Below are positions 25,096-34,047 of a stretch of DNA of 64,000 nucleotides, piece after piece (the first letter of the stretch is position 1; each line of letters opens with the position of its first letter). Source of the stretch: an uncultured Desulfobacteraceae bacterium (GTDB lineage: Bacteria > Desulfobacterota > Desulfobacteria > Desulfobacterales > UBA5852); the NCBI GenBank assembly GCA_913060875.1, contig CAJXSL010000001.1, forward strand, positions 702,464 to 766,463, given 5' to 3'. Under the pieces are notes generated by a model that saw only the letters and a program-made list of their open reading frames with translations, had not been told where the DNA came from and made no database searches. The position numbers were made by a program, and so were the translations under genes.

Positions 25096-26322
25096 ATGAA
25101 CATCCTGCTGGTTTCATACGGATCCACGGGGGATGTGCGCCCCTTCCTGGCGCTGGGGCTGGCCTTGCGCGCAAAGGGGCCGCGCGTTCGTATCTGCGCG
25201 CCGCCGGACAGTGAGCGGATTTTTGCGGAGTGCGGGCTGCCGTTTTCCCCTTTGGGTCGAAGCGTTCGGCACCTGATGGCCAGTCGGGCGGATCAGCTTG
25301 TCGCCCGGCCGTTGGCCGCCATGGCACCGATGACCCGCGAACTTCGTCGCGAGCTGGTCACCCAATTCAAGCATCTGCCGGCATTCGCCCGGGATGCGGA
25401 TATGATCGTTGGCGGCGGGTTGGCGATCGCCGTGCCTTCGGTGGCGGAAGCTTGCGGCATCCCCTATCGTTACGCCGTCGGTATACCGGCCCTGCTGCCA
25501 TCCCGGTGCCATGCCCCGATTACGCTGCCCTGGCAGAACCTGCCGGCGTTTGGCAACCTTGTTCTCTGGCGCTTGGCCGGCACCCTGCTCGACTGGGGCT
25601 ACCGGTCGCTTCTGAACCACCATCGTCGCATACTGGGATTGGCCGCTGTTTCCCATATCTTGCCCCACCTTACGGCCAACCTGATCATCGCCGCGGATAA
25701 AGAACTGGCGCCTTTGCCCTCCGAAGCGCCTCTTGACTGTTGGCAAACCGGCTACTGGCATCCGCCGTCTAATGATCGGCTATCGACAGCGATCGTGCGA
25801 TTTCTGGAGGATGGTGATCCTCCCATTTACATCGGGTTTGGCAGCATGGGGGATCCGGCGCCTCAGGAGACCATCGCGCTTCTGCGTCGGGCCGTCAAAA
25901 GGGCCGGGGTGCGGGCCATTCTGCAAAGCGGTTGGGCCGGATGGCGTTTTCAAAGCGACGCCGCCTGTCTGTGTGTCACTGATGAGTTGCCCCACGCCCA
26001 CCTGTTTGCCCGTGTTGCCGCCGTGGTTCACCACGGTGGTGTCGGGACGGTCATGACGGCGGCCCGGGCCGGCGTGCCTCAACTGATCGTTCCCCATCTT
26101 TTGGATCAATATTACTGGGGGCGGCGGGTATGGGGGCTGGGCCTCGGACCGCGACCGGTTCCCAAAAACCGTTTAAGCGCCGAGGGGTTGTCGCAGACTT
26201 TGGATCGAATGATCACCTCACGAACGATGCGCGCCAACGCCCGGAAATTGTCACGCCTGTTGGGGGGCCGCGATGGCGCCCGGCAGGCAGCGGACCTGAT
26301 CCTGGACCGTATGGGGAATTGA
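25096..26322 (+). CDS. Glycosyltransferase, UDP-glucosyltransferase/MGT-like
   Basis: 408 residues from ATG 25096; a GTG four codons upstream is possible. The GT-B fold N-terminus MNILLVSYGSTGDVRPFLA is followed by the C-terminal donor-binding segment 'VAAVVHHGGVGTVMTAARAG' and 'QYYWGRRV'. This is the pattern of GT1/GT28-type transferases that glycosylate lipids or small molecules (sterol/rhamnosyl transferase-like). The acceptor cannot be told from sequence. It stands alone between the TM2 gene and the DUF134 promoter. Confidence 0.8.
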   Translation: MNILLVSYGSTGDVRPFLALGLALRAKGPRVRICAPPDSERIFAECGLPFSPLGRSVRHLMASRADQLVARPLAAMAPMTRELRRELVTQFKHLPAFARDADMIVGGGLAIAVPSVAEACGIPYRYAVGIPALLPSRCHAPITLPWQNLPAFGNLVLWRLAGTLLDWGYRSLLNHHRRILGLAAVSHILPHLTANLIIAADKELAPLPSEAPLDCWQTGYWHPPSNDRLSTAIVRFLEDGDPPIYIGFGSMGDPAPQETIALLRRAVKRAGVRAILQSGWAGWRFQSDAACLCVTDELPHAHLFARVAAVVHHGGVGTVMTAARAGVPQLIVPHLLDQYYWGRRVWGLGLGPRPVPKNRLSAEGLSQTLDRMITSRTMRANARKLSRLLGGRDGARQAADLILDRMGN

Positions 26323-26438
26323 GGTCCGATGAGACCATTTCTGCAAGGCTTTTCATTTGCGTGTTATTGCCAATTTAGATCTTGATATCATTCAAAAAAT
26401 GTGTATTGTGCGGAGATCGCAAGTTTTTGAAAAGCGGC

Positions 26439-26466
26439 TTGACAAGAAGGCCGTGCCCATTATATT
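26439..26466 (+). promoter_or_regulatory. Sigma-70-type promoter of DUF134 gene
   Basis: TTGACA (26439-26444), 16-nt spacer, TATATT (26461-26466). The transcription start would be about 26473, near 30 nt before the ATG. Confidence 0.7.
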
Positions 26467-26501
26467 CATTTTTGAGATTATACCCATTACGGAGGCTACC
26501 T

Positions 26502-26969
26502 ATGCGCCCTCAAAAAGACCGTATCGTTGCGTTCAACCCGGATGTCAGTTATTTCAAGCCACGCGGCATCCCCATGATGTCCCTCGAAGAAGTTCGCCTG
26601 ACGGTGGATGAATGTGAGGCCCTGCGCCTGTCGGACCTGCTGGATCTATCCCACGAAGACGGCGGCAAACAGATGGGGGTTTCGCGGGCGACCTTTGGCC
26701 GGATATTGCAAAAAGCCCGCAGTGTCGTGGCCGATGCCCTGATCAATGGGAAAGCGATCAATATCGAAGGCGGCAATTACAAGATGACCTCCAAGGAACG
26801 CATTTTCGAATGCGATGCCTGCCATCGGCGGTGGAGTGAAACGCTGGGCACGGGACGGCCGGACTATTGTCCGCATTGCAACAGCCGCAAACTGTTTCGC
26901 GTCAACCAGGGGCACAAAAATGCCGGGGCCGGGCGTGGCAGCAGTGCGAAGTCCAAGGGGCAAAAATAG
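26502..26969 (+). CDS. DUF134 (UPF0251) DNA-binding protein with C-terminal zinc ribbon
   Basis: 155 residues from ATG 26502 (ribosome site ACGGAGG). The N-terminal part has the family pattern 'VSYFKPRGIPMMSLEEVRLT', 'DECEALRLSDLLDLSHEDGG' and a sigma-like helix-turn-helix (KQMGVSRATFGRILQKAR). From about residue 105, 'FECDACHRRWSE...YCPHCNSRKLF' forms a C-x2-C / C-x2-C zinc or metal site. DUF134 genes often precede Mrp-type ATPases in this phylum, as here. An Fe-S or metal-related regulatory role is inference. Confidence 0.88.
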   Translation: MRPQKDRIVAFNPDVSYFKPRGIPMMSLEEVRLTVDECEALRLSDLLDLSHEDGGKQMGVSRATFGRILQKARSVVADALINGKAINIEGGNYKMTSKERIFECDACHRRWSETLGTGRPDYCPHCNSRKLFRVNQGHKNAGAGRGSSAKSKGQK

Positions 26970-27100
26970 CGCCTGACCCTTTGGCGGAAACAATGGGGAT
27001 TGGCCCCGTGGAGGGCCTATCGCCGCTCTATGAATGACGTCTGCGTGCAGTGGCACGCGTGTGAATAGCTAACGGATGTATGAACAGGAGATGGTGTATC

Positions 27101-27943
27101 ATGGCTGAAATTATGAGTTCTCCCGACGATGCCAATAAAAAGCGGCAAAGCCAGGAGGAGCAGGACGCGGCGGTAAAGGATTCCCTCGGACGGATCAAAA
27201 ATAAACTGGTGGTCATGAGCGGCAAAGGTGGGGTGGGTAAAACCAGTACCTCGGTCAACCTGGCGATTGCCCTGGCCGGCCTCGGCCATCGTGTGGGACT
27301 CATGGATGTGGACCTTCATGGCCCGGATGTGCCCCGGGTGTTGGGACTGATGGGCATGATCGGGTTGAGCCAGAACCATAAACTCGACCCCATCCGTTAC
27401 AATGACAATTTGAAAATCGTTTCCATCGAGTCCCTGACCACCAGCAAGGACGATGCGATTATCTGGCGGGGTCCCATTAAATTTTCCGCCATTCGCCAGT
27501 TTATTGCGGATGTGGAATGGGGCGAGCTTGATTTTCTTCTGATCGACGCGCCTCCGGGCACCGGAGACGAACCCCTGACCGTGGCCCAGACCATTCCGGA
27601 TGCCAAGGCGATTATTGTCACCACCCCCCAGGAGATTTCTTTGGCGGATGTGCGCAAATCCATCAATTTTTGTAAAACGGTCAAGATGGATATTTTCGGT
27701 ATGGTGGAGAACATGAGCGGCTATATCTGCCCCCACTGCGGGGAACAGGTGGATCTGTTCGGTTCCGGCGGCGGTGAGCGAACCGCCCAGGAGGCCTCCG
27801 TGCCTTTCCTGGGGCGGGTGCCTTTCGATCCGAATATTGTGGCCTGCGGCGACAATGGCAAACCCTACCAGGCGACATACCCGGAATCACCGGTGACCCA
27901 GGCGTATCAGAGCATTGCGCGCAAAATGGGGGCGCTGGTTTAA
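27101..27943 (+). CDS. Mrp/NBP35 family Fe-S carrier ATPase
   Basis: 280 residues from ATG 27101 (ribosome site AGGAGA). The deviant Walker A is KGGVGKTSTSVNLA; Mrp signature elements 'LMDVDLHGPDVPRVLG' and 'LIDAPPGTGDEPLT' follow. A CxxC (ICPHCGEQVDLFGSGGG) near residue 210 would hold the bridging Fe-S cluster in a dimer. It carries or inserts Fe-S clusters into apo-proteins. It lies 130 nt after DUF134, and the CGGC-domain gene follows. Confidence 0.92.
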   Translation: MAEIMSSPDDANKKRQSQEEQDAAVKDSLGRIKNKLVVMSGKGGVGKTSTSVNLAIALAGLGHRVGLMDVDLHGPDVPRVLGLMGMIGLSQNHKLDPIRYNDNLKIVSIESLTTSKDDAIIWRGPIKFSAIRQFIADVEWGELDFLLIDAPPGTGDEPLTVAQTIPDAKAIIVTTPQEISLADVRKSINFCKTVKMDIFGMVENMSGYICPHCGEQVDLFGSGGGERTAQEASVPFLGRVPFDPNIVACGDNGKPYQATYPESPVTQAYQSIARKMGALV

Positions 27944-28061
27944 ATCAATTCAGACGCCGCCCCGACCATGGGCCGGGGCGGCCGAGCATCGTTTAGGAGT
28001 GAAACGTATAGGCCGGAACGCTTGAACCTGTATCGACATTAAACGCCGGGAGGTCAACGCG

Positions 28062-28430
28062 ATGGAGAAACTTTTGATCATCGGGTGCAAACGGGCCATG
28101 GACGACGTTTGTATTGGTTGTTCCCGCTGTCTGGTGGGGTTGAACCGCAGAGAGGGCAGTTTCAGCCGCTATGCGGGGCAGGAGGTCGAACTGATGGGCC
28201 TGCTCAATTGCGGCGATTGCCCGGGGGCGGCCATTGTGCCCCGTCTGGCTCAGGTCAATCTGTGGAACAAGCCCATGGGCGAGCAGGTTACCAAGGTGCA
28301 TATCGCGCCCTGTATCGTGGATCACTGCCCTTACAGCGAAACACTGATCAAGAAGATCAAGGCCAAAGCCGGCGTGGAGGTGATCGAGGGGGCCCATCCC
28401 TATATCCCCGAGAATATTTTCGCCCCCTGA
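28062..28430 (+). CDS. CGGC-domain (metal-binding) protein
   Basis: 122 residues, ribosome site GGGAGG. It matches the CGGC-domain family: 'LLIIGCKRAMDDVCIGCSRC', then 'LNCGDCPGAAIVPRL' and 'IAPCIVDHCPY'. Eight or so conserved Cys/His residues could bind zinc or an Fe-S cluster. The position after DUF134 and Mrp suggests a metal-cluster or redox role, but the function is unknown. Confidence 0.85.
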   Translation: MEKLLIIGCKRAMDDVCIGCSRCLVGLNRREGSFSRYAGQEVELMGLLNCGDCPGAAIVPRLAQVNLWNKPMGEQVTKVHIAPCIVDHCPYSETLIKKIKAKAGVEVIEGAHPYIPENIFAP

Positions 28431-28472
28431 CAGACGCGGCGGTGTTTCGGATAGGGGCCGGGTCTGCCATTA

Positions 28473-28892
28473 TCAGCGGGTCAGCATAACCGGGCATCGG
28501 GCATGATGGGCCACCTTGCGGCTGACACTGCCGAATACCATGCCCTCGATGGCCCCCAGGCCGCGAGTCCCCATGACCACCAGGTCGACCTGCTGGGCCT
28601 CGGCGGCCGCGAGGATTGCCTCCGCTTCCGGTCCTTCCAGCAAGTCTTCCAAAATGGTCATGTCTTTCGGGGCAAGGCGCTTGCGGACCTTGTTCAGGAT
28701 TGCCTGCCCGGCGGCTTTGCGGCGGGCGACCAGCTTTTCGAAATCCTCGTATCCCAGCAGGTCCGATGTGTGAGGGTAAGCATGCACAAGGAACACGGTT
28801 GCGCCAAAGGCCTTCGCCATACCGGCGGCGTAGTCCGCGGCGATTTCACTGTGGTCCGAGCCGTCCACGGCGAGAAGTATTTTACGGAACAT
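28473..28892 (-). CDS. Universal stress protein (UspA family)
   Basis: 139 residues from ATG 28892 (ribosome site AGGAGG, eight bases before). N-terminal 'FRKILLAVDGSDHSEIAADY'. The ATP-binding pattern G-x2-G-x9-G-S is present as GTRGLGAIEGMVFGS. It is a single-domain, ATP-binding Usp. Start and length are typical. It is transcribed toward the CGGC gene. Confidence 0.9.
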   Translation of the reverse strand: MFRKILLAVDGSDHSEIAADYAAGMAKAFGATVFLVHAYPHTSDLLGYEDFEKLVARRKAAGQAILNKVRKRLAPKDMTILEDLLEGPEAEAILAAAEAQQVDLVVMGTRGLGAIEGMVFGSVSRKVAHHARCPVMLTR

Positions 28893-28999
28893 GGGAATAC
28901 CTCCTGTGCATTGTCGGCATGTTGCCCGGGTGCCGGGCCTGCCCATAAAATGCCTATGGGAGCACCCCTTGTCAAAAAGGGACGAAAGGCCGGCGTGCC

Positions 29000-29713
29000 A
29001 TGAAACAAGAATGGCTGGCTATCGATCTTCCCCTGACAGACTACGGTGAGGCCCAGGCCCTCCAGGAGGCCTGTGTGGCGGCCAAACGCAATGGCGGGTT
29101 GCGGCACGACCTGATGCTGTTGCTGGAACATCCTTCCGTGTTTACCTTGGGTCGCAACGGCGGGCGGGAAAACCTGATGGTGTCCGATGCATTTCTGGAT
29201 GCCAGGTGCATCGCCGTCATGCCTTCGGAGCGGGGAGGAAACATTACCTACCACGGCCCCGGCCAAATCGTGGGGTATCCGGTGATTGATCTTCAGCGGG
29301 CGCGCATGGGGGTTGAAGATTATGTGACCGCCCTGGAAGAGGTGATGATCCGCGTGGCCCGCCGCTGGGATGTTGACGCCCAACGGGATTCTCGCAACAG
29401 GGGCATCTGGGTGGCCGGCGCCAAAGCCGGCAGTATCGGTCTTTGTCTGCGGCACGGAATGGCCTTTCATGGTTTTGCCCTGAATGTCAACAATGACCTT
29501 TCCCCCTTTGAGTGGATCAATCCCTGTGGATTGGCCGGGGTCGCCATGACGTCGTTGCGACAGGTCCTGGCCATGGAAATTGCCATGGATGAGATTCGTC
29601 GGAGTGTTTGGGAAGCGGTGGCCGACGTGTTTGCGGTAAGCCTCAAGCGGTTGTCGCCGACGGCGTTGAACGGCCTGCTGGAGCAGGAGAAGCCCCATGT
29701 CAAGGAGAGCTGA
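29000..29713 (+). CDS. lipB: Octanoyl-[ACP]:protein N-octanoyltransferase
   Basis: 237 residues. Family motifs: 'LLEHPSVFTLGRNGG', 'ERGGNITYHGPGQIVGYPVI', the Lys site 'GAKAGSIGLC', and the catalytic Cys in 'INPCGLAGV'. It transfers octanoate from acyl carrier protein to the lipoyl domains of 2-oxoacid dehydrogenases or glycine cleavage H protein. The stop is immediately followed by the lipA ATG. Confidence 0.93.
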   Translation: MKQEWLAIDLPLTDYGEAQALQEACVAAKRNGGLRHDLMLLLEHPSVFTLGRNGGRENLMVSDAFLDARCIAVMPSERGGNITYHGPGQIVGYPVIDLQRARMGVEDYVTALEEVMIRVARRWDVDAQRDSRNRGIWVAGAKAGSIGLCLRHGMAFHGFALNVNNDLSPFEWINPCGLAGVAMTSLRQVLAMEIAMDEIRRSVWEAVADVFAVSLKRLSPTALNGLLEQEKPHVKES

Positions 29714-30598
29714 ATGAGTCATTCATCCCATCGTGCCAGATCGCCCCGCAAACCCCCTTGGCTGAAACGGCGTCTCCCGTCCGGTCCGGTCTATGGCAAT
29801 ATCTGCCAGTCCCTGGGCGACCACCGCCTGCATACCGTCTGCCAGGAGGCCAAATGCCCCAACCAATGGGAATGCTTTTCCCGCAAGACGGCCACCTTTC
29901 TCATTCTGGGAGCGCATTGCACCCGCAATTGCGGCTTTTGTGCCGTCGCCCACGGACCCGAGGGTCCGCCCGATCCGGATGAACCTCAGCGTGTTGCCCG
30001 GATGGCGTGCGAAATGGGGCTGGCTTACGTGGTGGTGACCTCGGTCACCCGGGATGATTTGCCGGACGGCGGAGCCGCTATTTTTGCTGCGACCATCCAG
30101 GCCCTGCGGGACGAAATTCCGGGGGTGCGGGTGGAAGTGCTGATTCCGGATATGCAGGGATCGCGGGAGGCCATCCAAACGGTGGTGGATGCCGGTCCGG
30201 ACGTTTTGAATCACAACCTGGAGACCATCCCCGCGCTTTACGCCAAGGTGCGGCCCGAGGCGGACTACCGGCGCTCGCTGGGTTTGCTGCAACGCGTGCG
30301 CGACCTGGCGCCGGACATGCCAACCAAGTCCGGTTTGATGCTGGGATTGGGTGAGGCGCCGGAAGCCGTGCAGCGAACCCTGGCCGATCTGCGGTCCGTG
30401 GATTGCCGCATGCTTACCCTTGGCCAGTATCTGCAACCCTCCCCACGGCACCTGCCCGTCCACCGCTATGTCCCGCCCGAAGAATTCGACCAGTGGCGGG
30501 AGAAAGCCCTGCAGATGGGGTTTGCCCAGGTCGCCAGCGGCCCGCTGGTGCGCAGCTCCTATCAGGCCCGTGAACTTTTTCAAGCGGGCCGTGACTGA
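29714..30598 (+). CDS. lipA: Lipoyl synthase
   Basis: A radical-SAM enzyme that inserts sulfur at C6 and C8 of octanoyl groups. 294 residues. The auxiliary cluster motif is CQEAKCPNQWEC; the radical-SAM motif is CTRNCGFC; 'LPDGGAAIFAATIQALRDE', 'VFNHNLETI'-type 'LNHNLETIPALY', and the end 'SSYQARELFQAG' are present. It forms a lipB-lipA operon with zero gap. Confidence 0.95.
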   Translation: MSHSSHRARSPRKPPWLKRRLPSGPVYGNICQSLGDHRLHTVCQEAKCPNQWECFSRKTATFLILGAHCTRNCGFCAVAHGPEGPPDPDEPQRVARMACEMGLAYVVVTSVTRDDLPDGGAAIFAATIQALRDEIPGVRVEVLIPDMQGSREAIQTVVDAGPDVLNHNLETIPALYAKVRPEADYRRSLGLLQRVRDLAPDMPTKSGLMLGLGEAPEAVQRTLADLRSVDCRMLTLGQYLQPSPRHLPVHRYVPPEEFDQWREKALQMGFAQVASGPLVRSSYQARELFQAGRD

Positions 30599-30625
30599 CC
30601 TGCCGGTCGCGATTTTCCCGTATAG

Positions 30626-30859
30626 CTACCCCTCTGATGCGCCGGCGTGCGCTTGCCTGCGGCGCCGTTGTTTTTCCTTGTAATGAATAAGACAGGAAGA
30701 ACGGTATTTACAGTACAGATCCGGGTCCTGGCAGGCCAGCTGCTCCTCCCCCTGCTGATGGCGGTTGTATTTCATGCAGAGATAGCGAATATCGCCATCT
30801 TCCGAGCCCTTTCCGGTCTCTTCGCTGTTTTTCCCCAAAGGATTCGTCGCGTTGGCCAT
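30626..30859 (-). CDS. Small Cys-containing protein downstream of thioredoxin
   Basis: 77 residues, with a ribosome site GAGGAAG 3-4 nt before ATG 30859, starting 14 nt after the thioredoxin stop. There are four Cys: one in IRYLCMKYNR and three in 'LACQDPDLYCKYRSSCLIHY'. This pattern could form a small zinc or Fe-S site. The C-terminus is basic. The position suggests co-transcription with thioredoxin. I do not know the family; it may be a lineage-specific small gene. Confidence 0.6.
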   Translation of the reverse strand: MANATNPLGKNSEETGKGSEDGDIRYLCMKYNRHQQGEEQLACQDPDLYCKYRSSCLIHYKEKQRRRRQAHAGASEG

Positions 30860-30873
30860 GCTTCCTCGCGCGT

Positions 30874-31236
<363 letters not shown>

Positions 31237-31589
31237 TTAAAATTAACCTTTCGATTGAAGTTTTTAACTGAGTCATAAGAGCGATGCCGCAGTGAAAAGT
31301 TACACCTTTCGGATTTAAAAAGCCAGATTTGGATGAATGTTTTGTTTGTGCCACCCACGTCTTGAAACGAATCACGGGGGGGACGAGCCTGGCGCTCATC
31401 AGAGCCAACAGGAAGATACGGGCGGATTTGACCATGCCGGCCAAAGGCCGGGAAGATGCCGTCTCAAGTTATGCCGGCAACCGGCCGATAATGGTTTGGG
31501 GGCCGGATGGTTGCACGTGAATGTCGACCGGTGGGCGCGTTCCTTACCGGCTGTGAATTGGCTGGAGAACCTGGGCGAAAGGTAATCGG
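31237..31589. other. Divergent intergenic region, trxA and PilZ genes
   Basis: 350 bases between two divergently read genes. I find no consensus-quality promoter or riboswitch here, though both genes must start within it. Several short frames are shadows. Confidence 0.35.
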
Positions 31590-32405
31590 GTGGGTCATCT
31601 AAACGCTTGTCATGAGTCGGCATCCTGCCACCCCAGCGGGATGATGCCGTTGCCGTCGGAAGATGACAGTGCGGCGGAGGGGCAGCCCGTGCGTATTCTG
31701 CTGGTGGCTCGTCCGGGCGACGCCTGCACCCAATACGAGCAAGCGATCCGGCAAACCGGTGCCATGGTGGACAAGGTCGCCTCCATCGATTCCTTTTTCG
31801 GTGCCGTCACCCATTTTGCCTACAATGGACTGGTGGTCGACATCCAGACCAAGATCAGGGCCCTGAACGATCATAAGGACCTCGTCTACAGCATTCTGGA
31901 TCGTTTCCCGGTAATCCAGGTCAATTTTGACCGCCGCGGAAACCGCGTCCGGGCGCTTTTGTACGGCCACCATGAGCGGACCGGTGCTCTGGAAGATCTG
32001 ATCCGCGAGGCCTGTTGGCACAGCCCCCCGCGCAAGCTCCGTTCGGAAGAACGCAAGCCCTACCACTACAACGTGCTGCTGTCTTTGTCGCCCCGTTTTC
32101 ATCCGGAGAGGCTGATACGGACTGTTACCATGGATGTTTCCCGCAAGGGATGTTTTCTGTTTTCGTCGGCGCGGTTTCAAGTGGGGGCGCGAGTGTGGAT
32201 GCGCATCGTGGATTTTTACGACCAGACGCCCATCAGTTGCATCATCCGCCACAAACGTAAATGGGGCGAAGCCATGGTGATTCCGGGCATAGGGGTGGCA
32301 TTTGAAACCATTACCGACAGCCAGCGTGAATCCTTGATGAACCCGAACAACCCGGCTGATGATCCGAACCTGATTCTCAATCTCGACCGATTAGGGGGCA
32401 CATGA
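31590..32405 (+). CDS. PilZ-domain protein with N-terminal receiver-like domain
   Basis: 271 residues if GTG 31590 is used (ribosome site AAAGG at 31578-31582); ATG 31641 or 31644 is an alternative. Residues about 30-140 look like a response-regulator-type alpha/beta domain (VRILLVARPGDACTQYEQA...). Residues 150-255 are a PilZ domain: 'ERKPYHYNVLLS', then DVSRKG (D-x-S-x2-G) and 'GIGVAFETIT'. The usual second Arg of R-x3-R is His here, so cyclic-di-GMP binding is not certain. Its stop overlaps the start of the CheX-like gene. Confidence 0.75.
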   Translation: MGHLNACHESASCHPSGMMPLPSEDDSAAEGQPVRILLVARPGDACTQYEQAIRQTGAMVDKVASIDSFFGAVTHFAYNGLVVDIQTKIRALNDHKDLVYSILDRFPVIQVNFDRRGNRVRALLYGHHERTGALEDLIREACWHSPPRKLRSEERKPYHYNVLLSLSPRFHPERLIRTVTMDVSRKGCFLFSSARFQVGARVWMRIVDFYDQTPISCIIRHKRKWGEAMVIPGIGVAFETITDSQRESLMNPNNPADDPNLILNLDRLGGT

Positions 32406-32863
32406 TGAAAGCGGTATACATTAATCCATTCATCAATGCCGTCATCAATTTGTTCCATACCATGGTGGGTTTGACGGTGAACGTCGGTTCGCCCGAATTG
32501 AAGTCGGATGCCAAGCCGCATCATGATGTTTGCGGGGTGATCGATGTCACCGGCGAGGTCCAGGGGCGCGTGGTGGTGAGCATGCCGGAAACCATGGCGA
32601 CCGTTCTGGCGTCCGAGCTCCTCGGCGATCCTATTGAACAGCTCGATGAAGACTGTATCGACGCCGTGGGTGAGATCGCCAATATGATTGCCGGCAATGC
32701 CAAGACGGATTTCCCGGAGGGGGGCAATACGATCTCGGTTCCCCAGGTGGTAATCGGTCGCGGAAATGTTACCTATCCTGCCTCAACCCCCGTTATCAGT
32801 ATCCCCTGCCAGACCGATCAAGGCGCGCTGTCCATCGATGTGGCCTTGAAAGTGTCCGCCTGA
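32402..32863 (+). CDS. CheX-like CheY-phosphatase
   Basis: 153 residues from ATG 32402, coupled to the PilZ gene by an ATGA overlap. It matches the CheC/CheX/FliY-type phosphatase family: 'GVIDVTGEVQGRVVVSMP', catalytic E-x2-N in GEIANMIAGNAKTDF, and 'IPCQTDQGALSIDVAL'. A CheX dimer removes phosphate from CheY-P. No chemotaxis genes are in the window, so the partner could be the receiver-like domain of the PilZ gene. This is inference. Confidence 0.85.
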   Translation: MMKAVYINPFINAVINLFHTMVGLTVNVGSPELKSDAKPHHDVCGVIDVTGEVQGRVVVSMPETMATVLASELLGDPIEQLDEDCIDAVGEIANMIAGNAKTDFPEGGNTISVPQVVIGRGNVTYPASTPVISIPCQTDQGALSIDVALKVSA

Positions 32864-32954
32864 AATGCGCTTCGGTTAGCGTCTATGAGTTGCCACGTCG
32901 GCCGTTTATTGTGGATCGAAAGAAGTGACCCAAAATGTGTTACGCGATGGGGTG

Positions 32955-33494
32955 CTAATCCACGTAACCGCTGCCGATGGCCGAGAAGGGAAGATCCAAC
33001 TCCAGTTCCGGAACCTGTTTGGCGATCCAGGCGGTGAACGTGTTGCTGTTCGGGCCGGGGAAGGCCTTGTAGGTCATTTTCCAAGGGTAGTTTCGGGCGG
33101 CTTTGTCGACGGCATCGATTAAAGCATCGACACCTGGCCCCCTGTGCTGCTGCAAAAGTTGGGGTTCGGCCCCATACCAGTGGCGGTCGGGGAGGTCCTG
33201 AAAAACTCGTATGACCGGCTTGCCGCGATAATGGCGCCAGCCGACGACGTCGTAAACCGTGTAAGCGGTTTCTCCGGTCCGTTTGGCAGCGATCCAGGTG
33301 TGGATGGCAAACCATCCGCGCCATCCCCAGGCGTCGGCGCCATAAATCTGCACGACCGCCTCGGGTGTGGTCGCAGGGTCGGGGGCAATGCCCGCCGAGT
33401 CCCGGCTGGCCGTACGCCAATCTCCATCAGACATACATCCTGAAAACAGCAGGACGTTAAGTAATAGAAATGTTGCCTGCCGCTTGATGTTCAT
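32955..33494 (-). CDS. DUF3750-like lipoprotein
   Basis: 179 residues from ATG 33494 (ribosome site GCAGGA). The signal peptide ends LLFSGC (lipobox). The mature part contains 'VVQIYGADAWGWRGWFAIHT', 'RTGETAYTVYDVVGWRHYRG' and 'RNYPWKMTYKAFPGPNSNTF'. This pattern matches the DUF3750 family, whose function is unknown. The gene is convergent with the CheX gene. Confidence 0.75.
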   Translation of the reverse strand: MNIKRQATFLLLNVLLFSGCMSDGDWRTASRDSAGIAPDPATTPEAVVQIYGADAWGWRGWFAIHTWIAAKRTGETAYTVYDVVGWRHYRGKPVIRVFQDLPDRHWYGAEPQLLQQHRGPGVDALIDAVDKAARNYPWKMTYKAFPGPNSNTFTAWIAKQVPELELDLPFSAIGSGYVD

Positions 33495-34047
33495 CGATTT
33501 TGTATCCTGCCGGGTTGGGGTTGCCAATAACGTCCAATATTTCTATCGGACTTGTCGTCGAAAGTTCCAATGATTCATTTTAGTTCTTGTAGATGAATCG
33601 TCAAGGGGCTGCCGCGGGTGTCGACTCGGGCGGAAGTGCGCGGGAAATGCCCCCTGATCATTGGCCCTTGTGAAAAAGGGCGACGTCAGGTGGGCTAAAG
33701 ATAAAAGATAATGTTCAGAGCATGGCGATCGTTTGAGAACATCCGGCTATCCGGCCGTTGCTGATCAGATCTGGCGCGTTCTGAGTGCCCTCTATCCAAT
33801 CTAAATCCAATCAAAAGAATAGTGGATATTCTTCGGCGATAATAGGTCCGGCGACCCCACGCCCCGCGCAAGATCCGGGAGACGCTTGATGTGCGCCTTA
33901 AAATAACATACAAAGGAAGCGCCACACGGAACCGTGTCAGGCGGCCCGCCGGCGGCTTTTCTGATCCGCCTGTTGAATAGCGGGACGCGACCAAAACCCG
34001 ATAACGATTAACGCTTGCTCGTTCAAACACGAGCTTACAGGATGTCT
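33495..34047. other. Non-coding gap upstream of pyrD
   Basis: 550 bases. A 7-bp inverted pair (GATTCAT...ATGAATC) lies at about 33570-33600. No terminator or promoter of consensus quality, and no gene, was found. A 111-codon frame on the minus strand has no ribosome site and looks spurious. Confidence 0.35.

Noticed and set aside
27956-27982. GC-rich 9-bp hairpin after the Mrp gene
   Set aside because: Perfect stem but no T-run and only short; not enough to call a terminator.
33695-34030. 111-codon minus-strand frame before pyrD
   Set aside because: No ribosome site, Arg-rich random-looking translation, and it crosses the pyrD leader.
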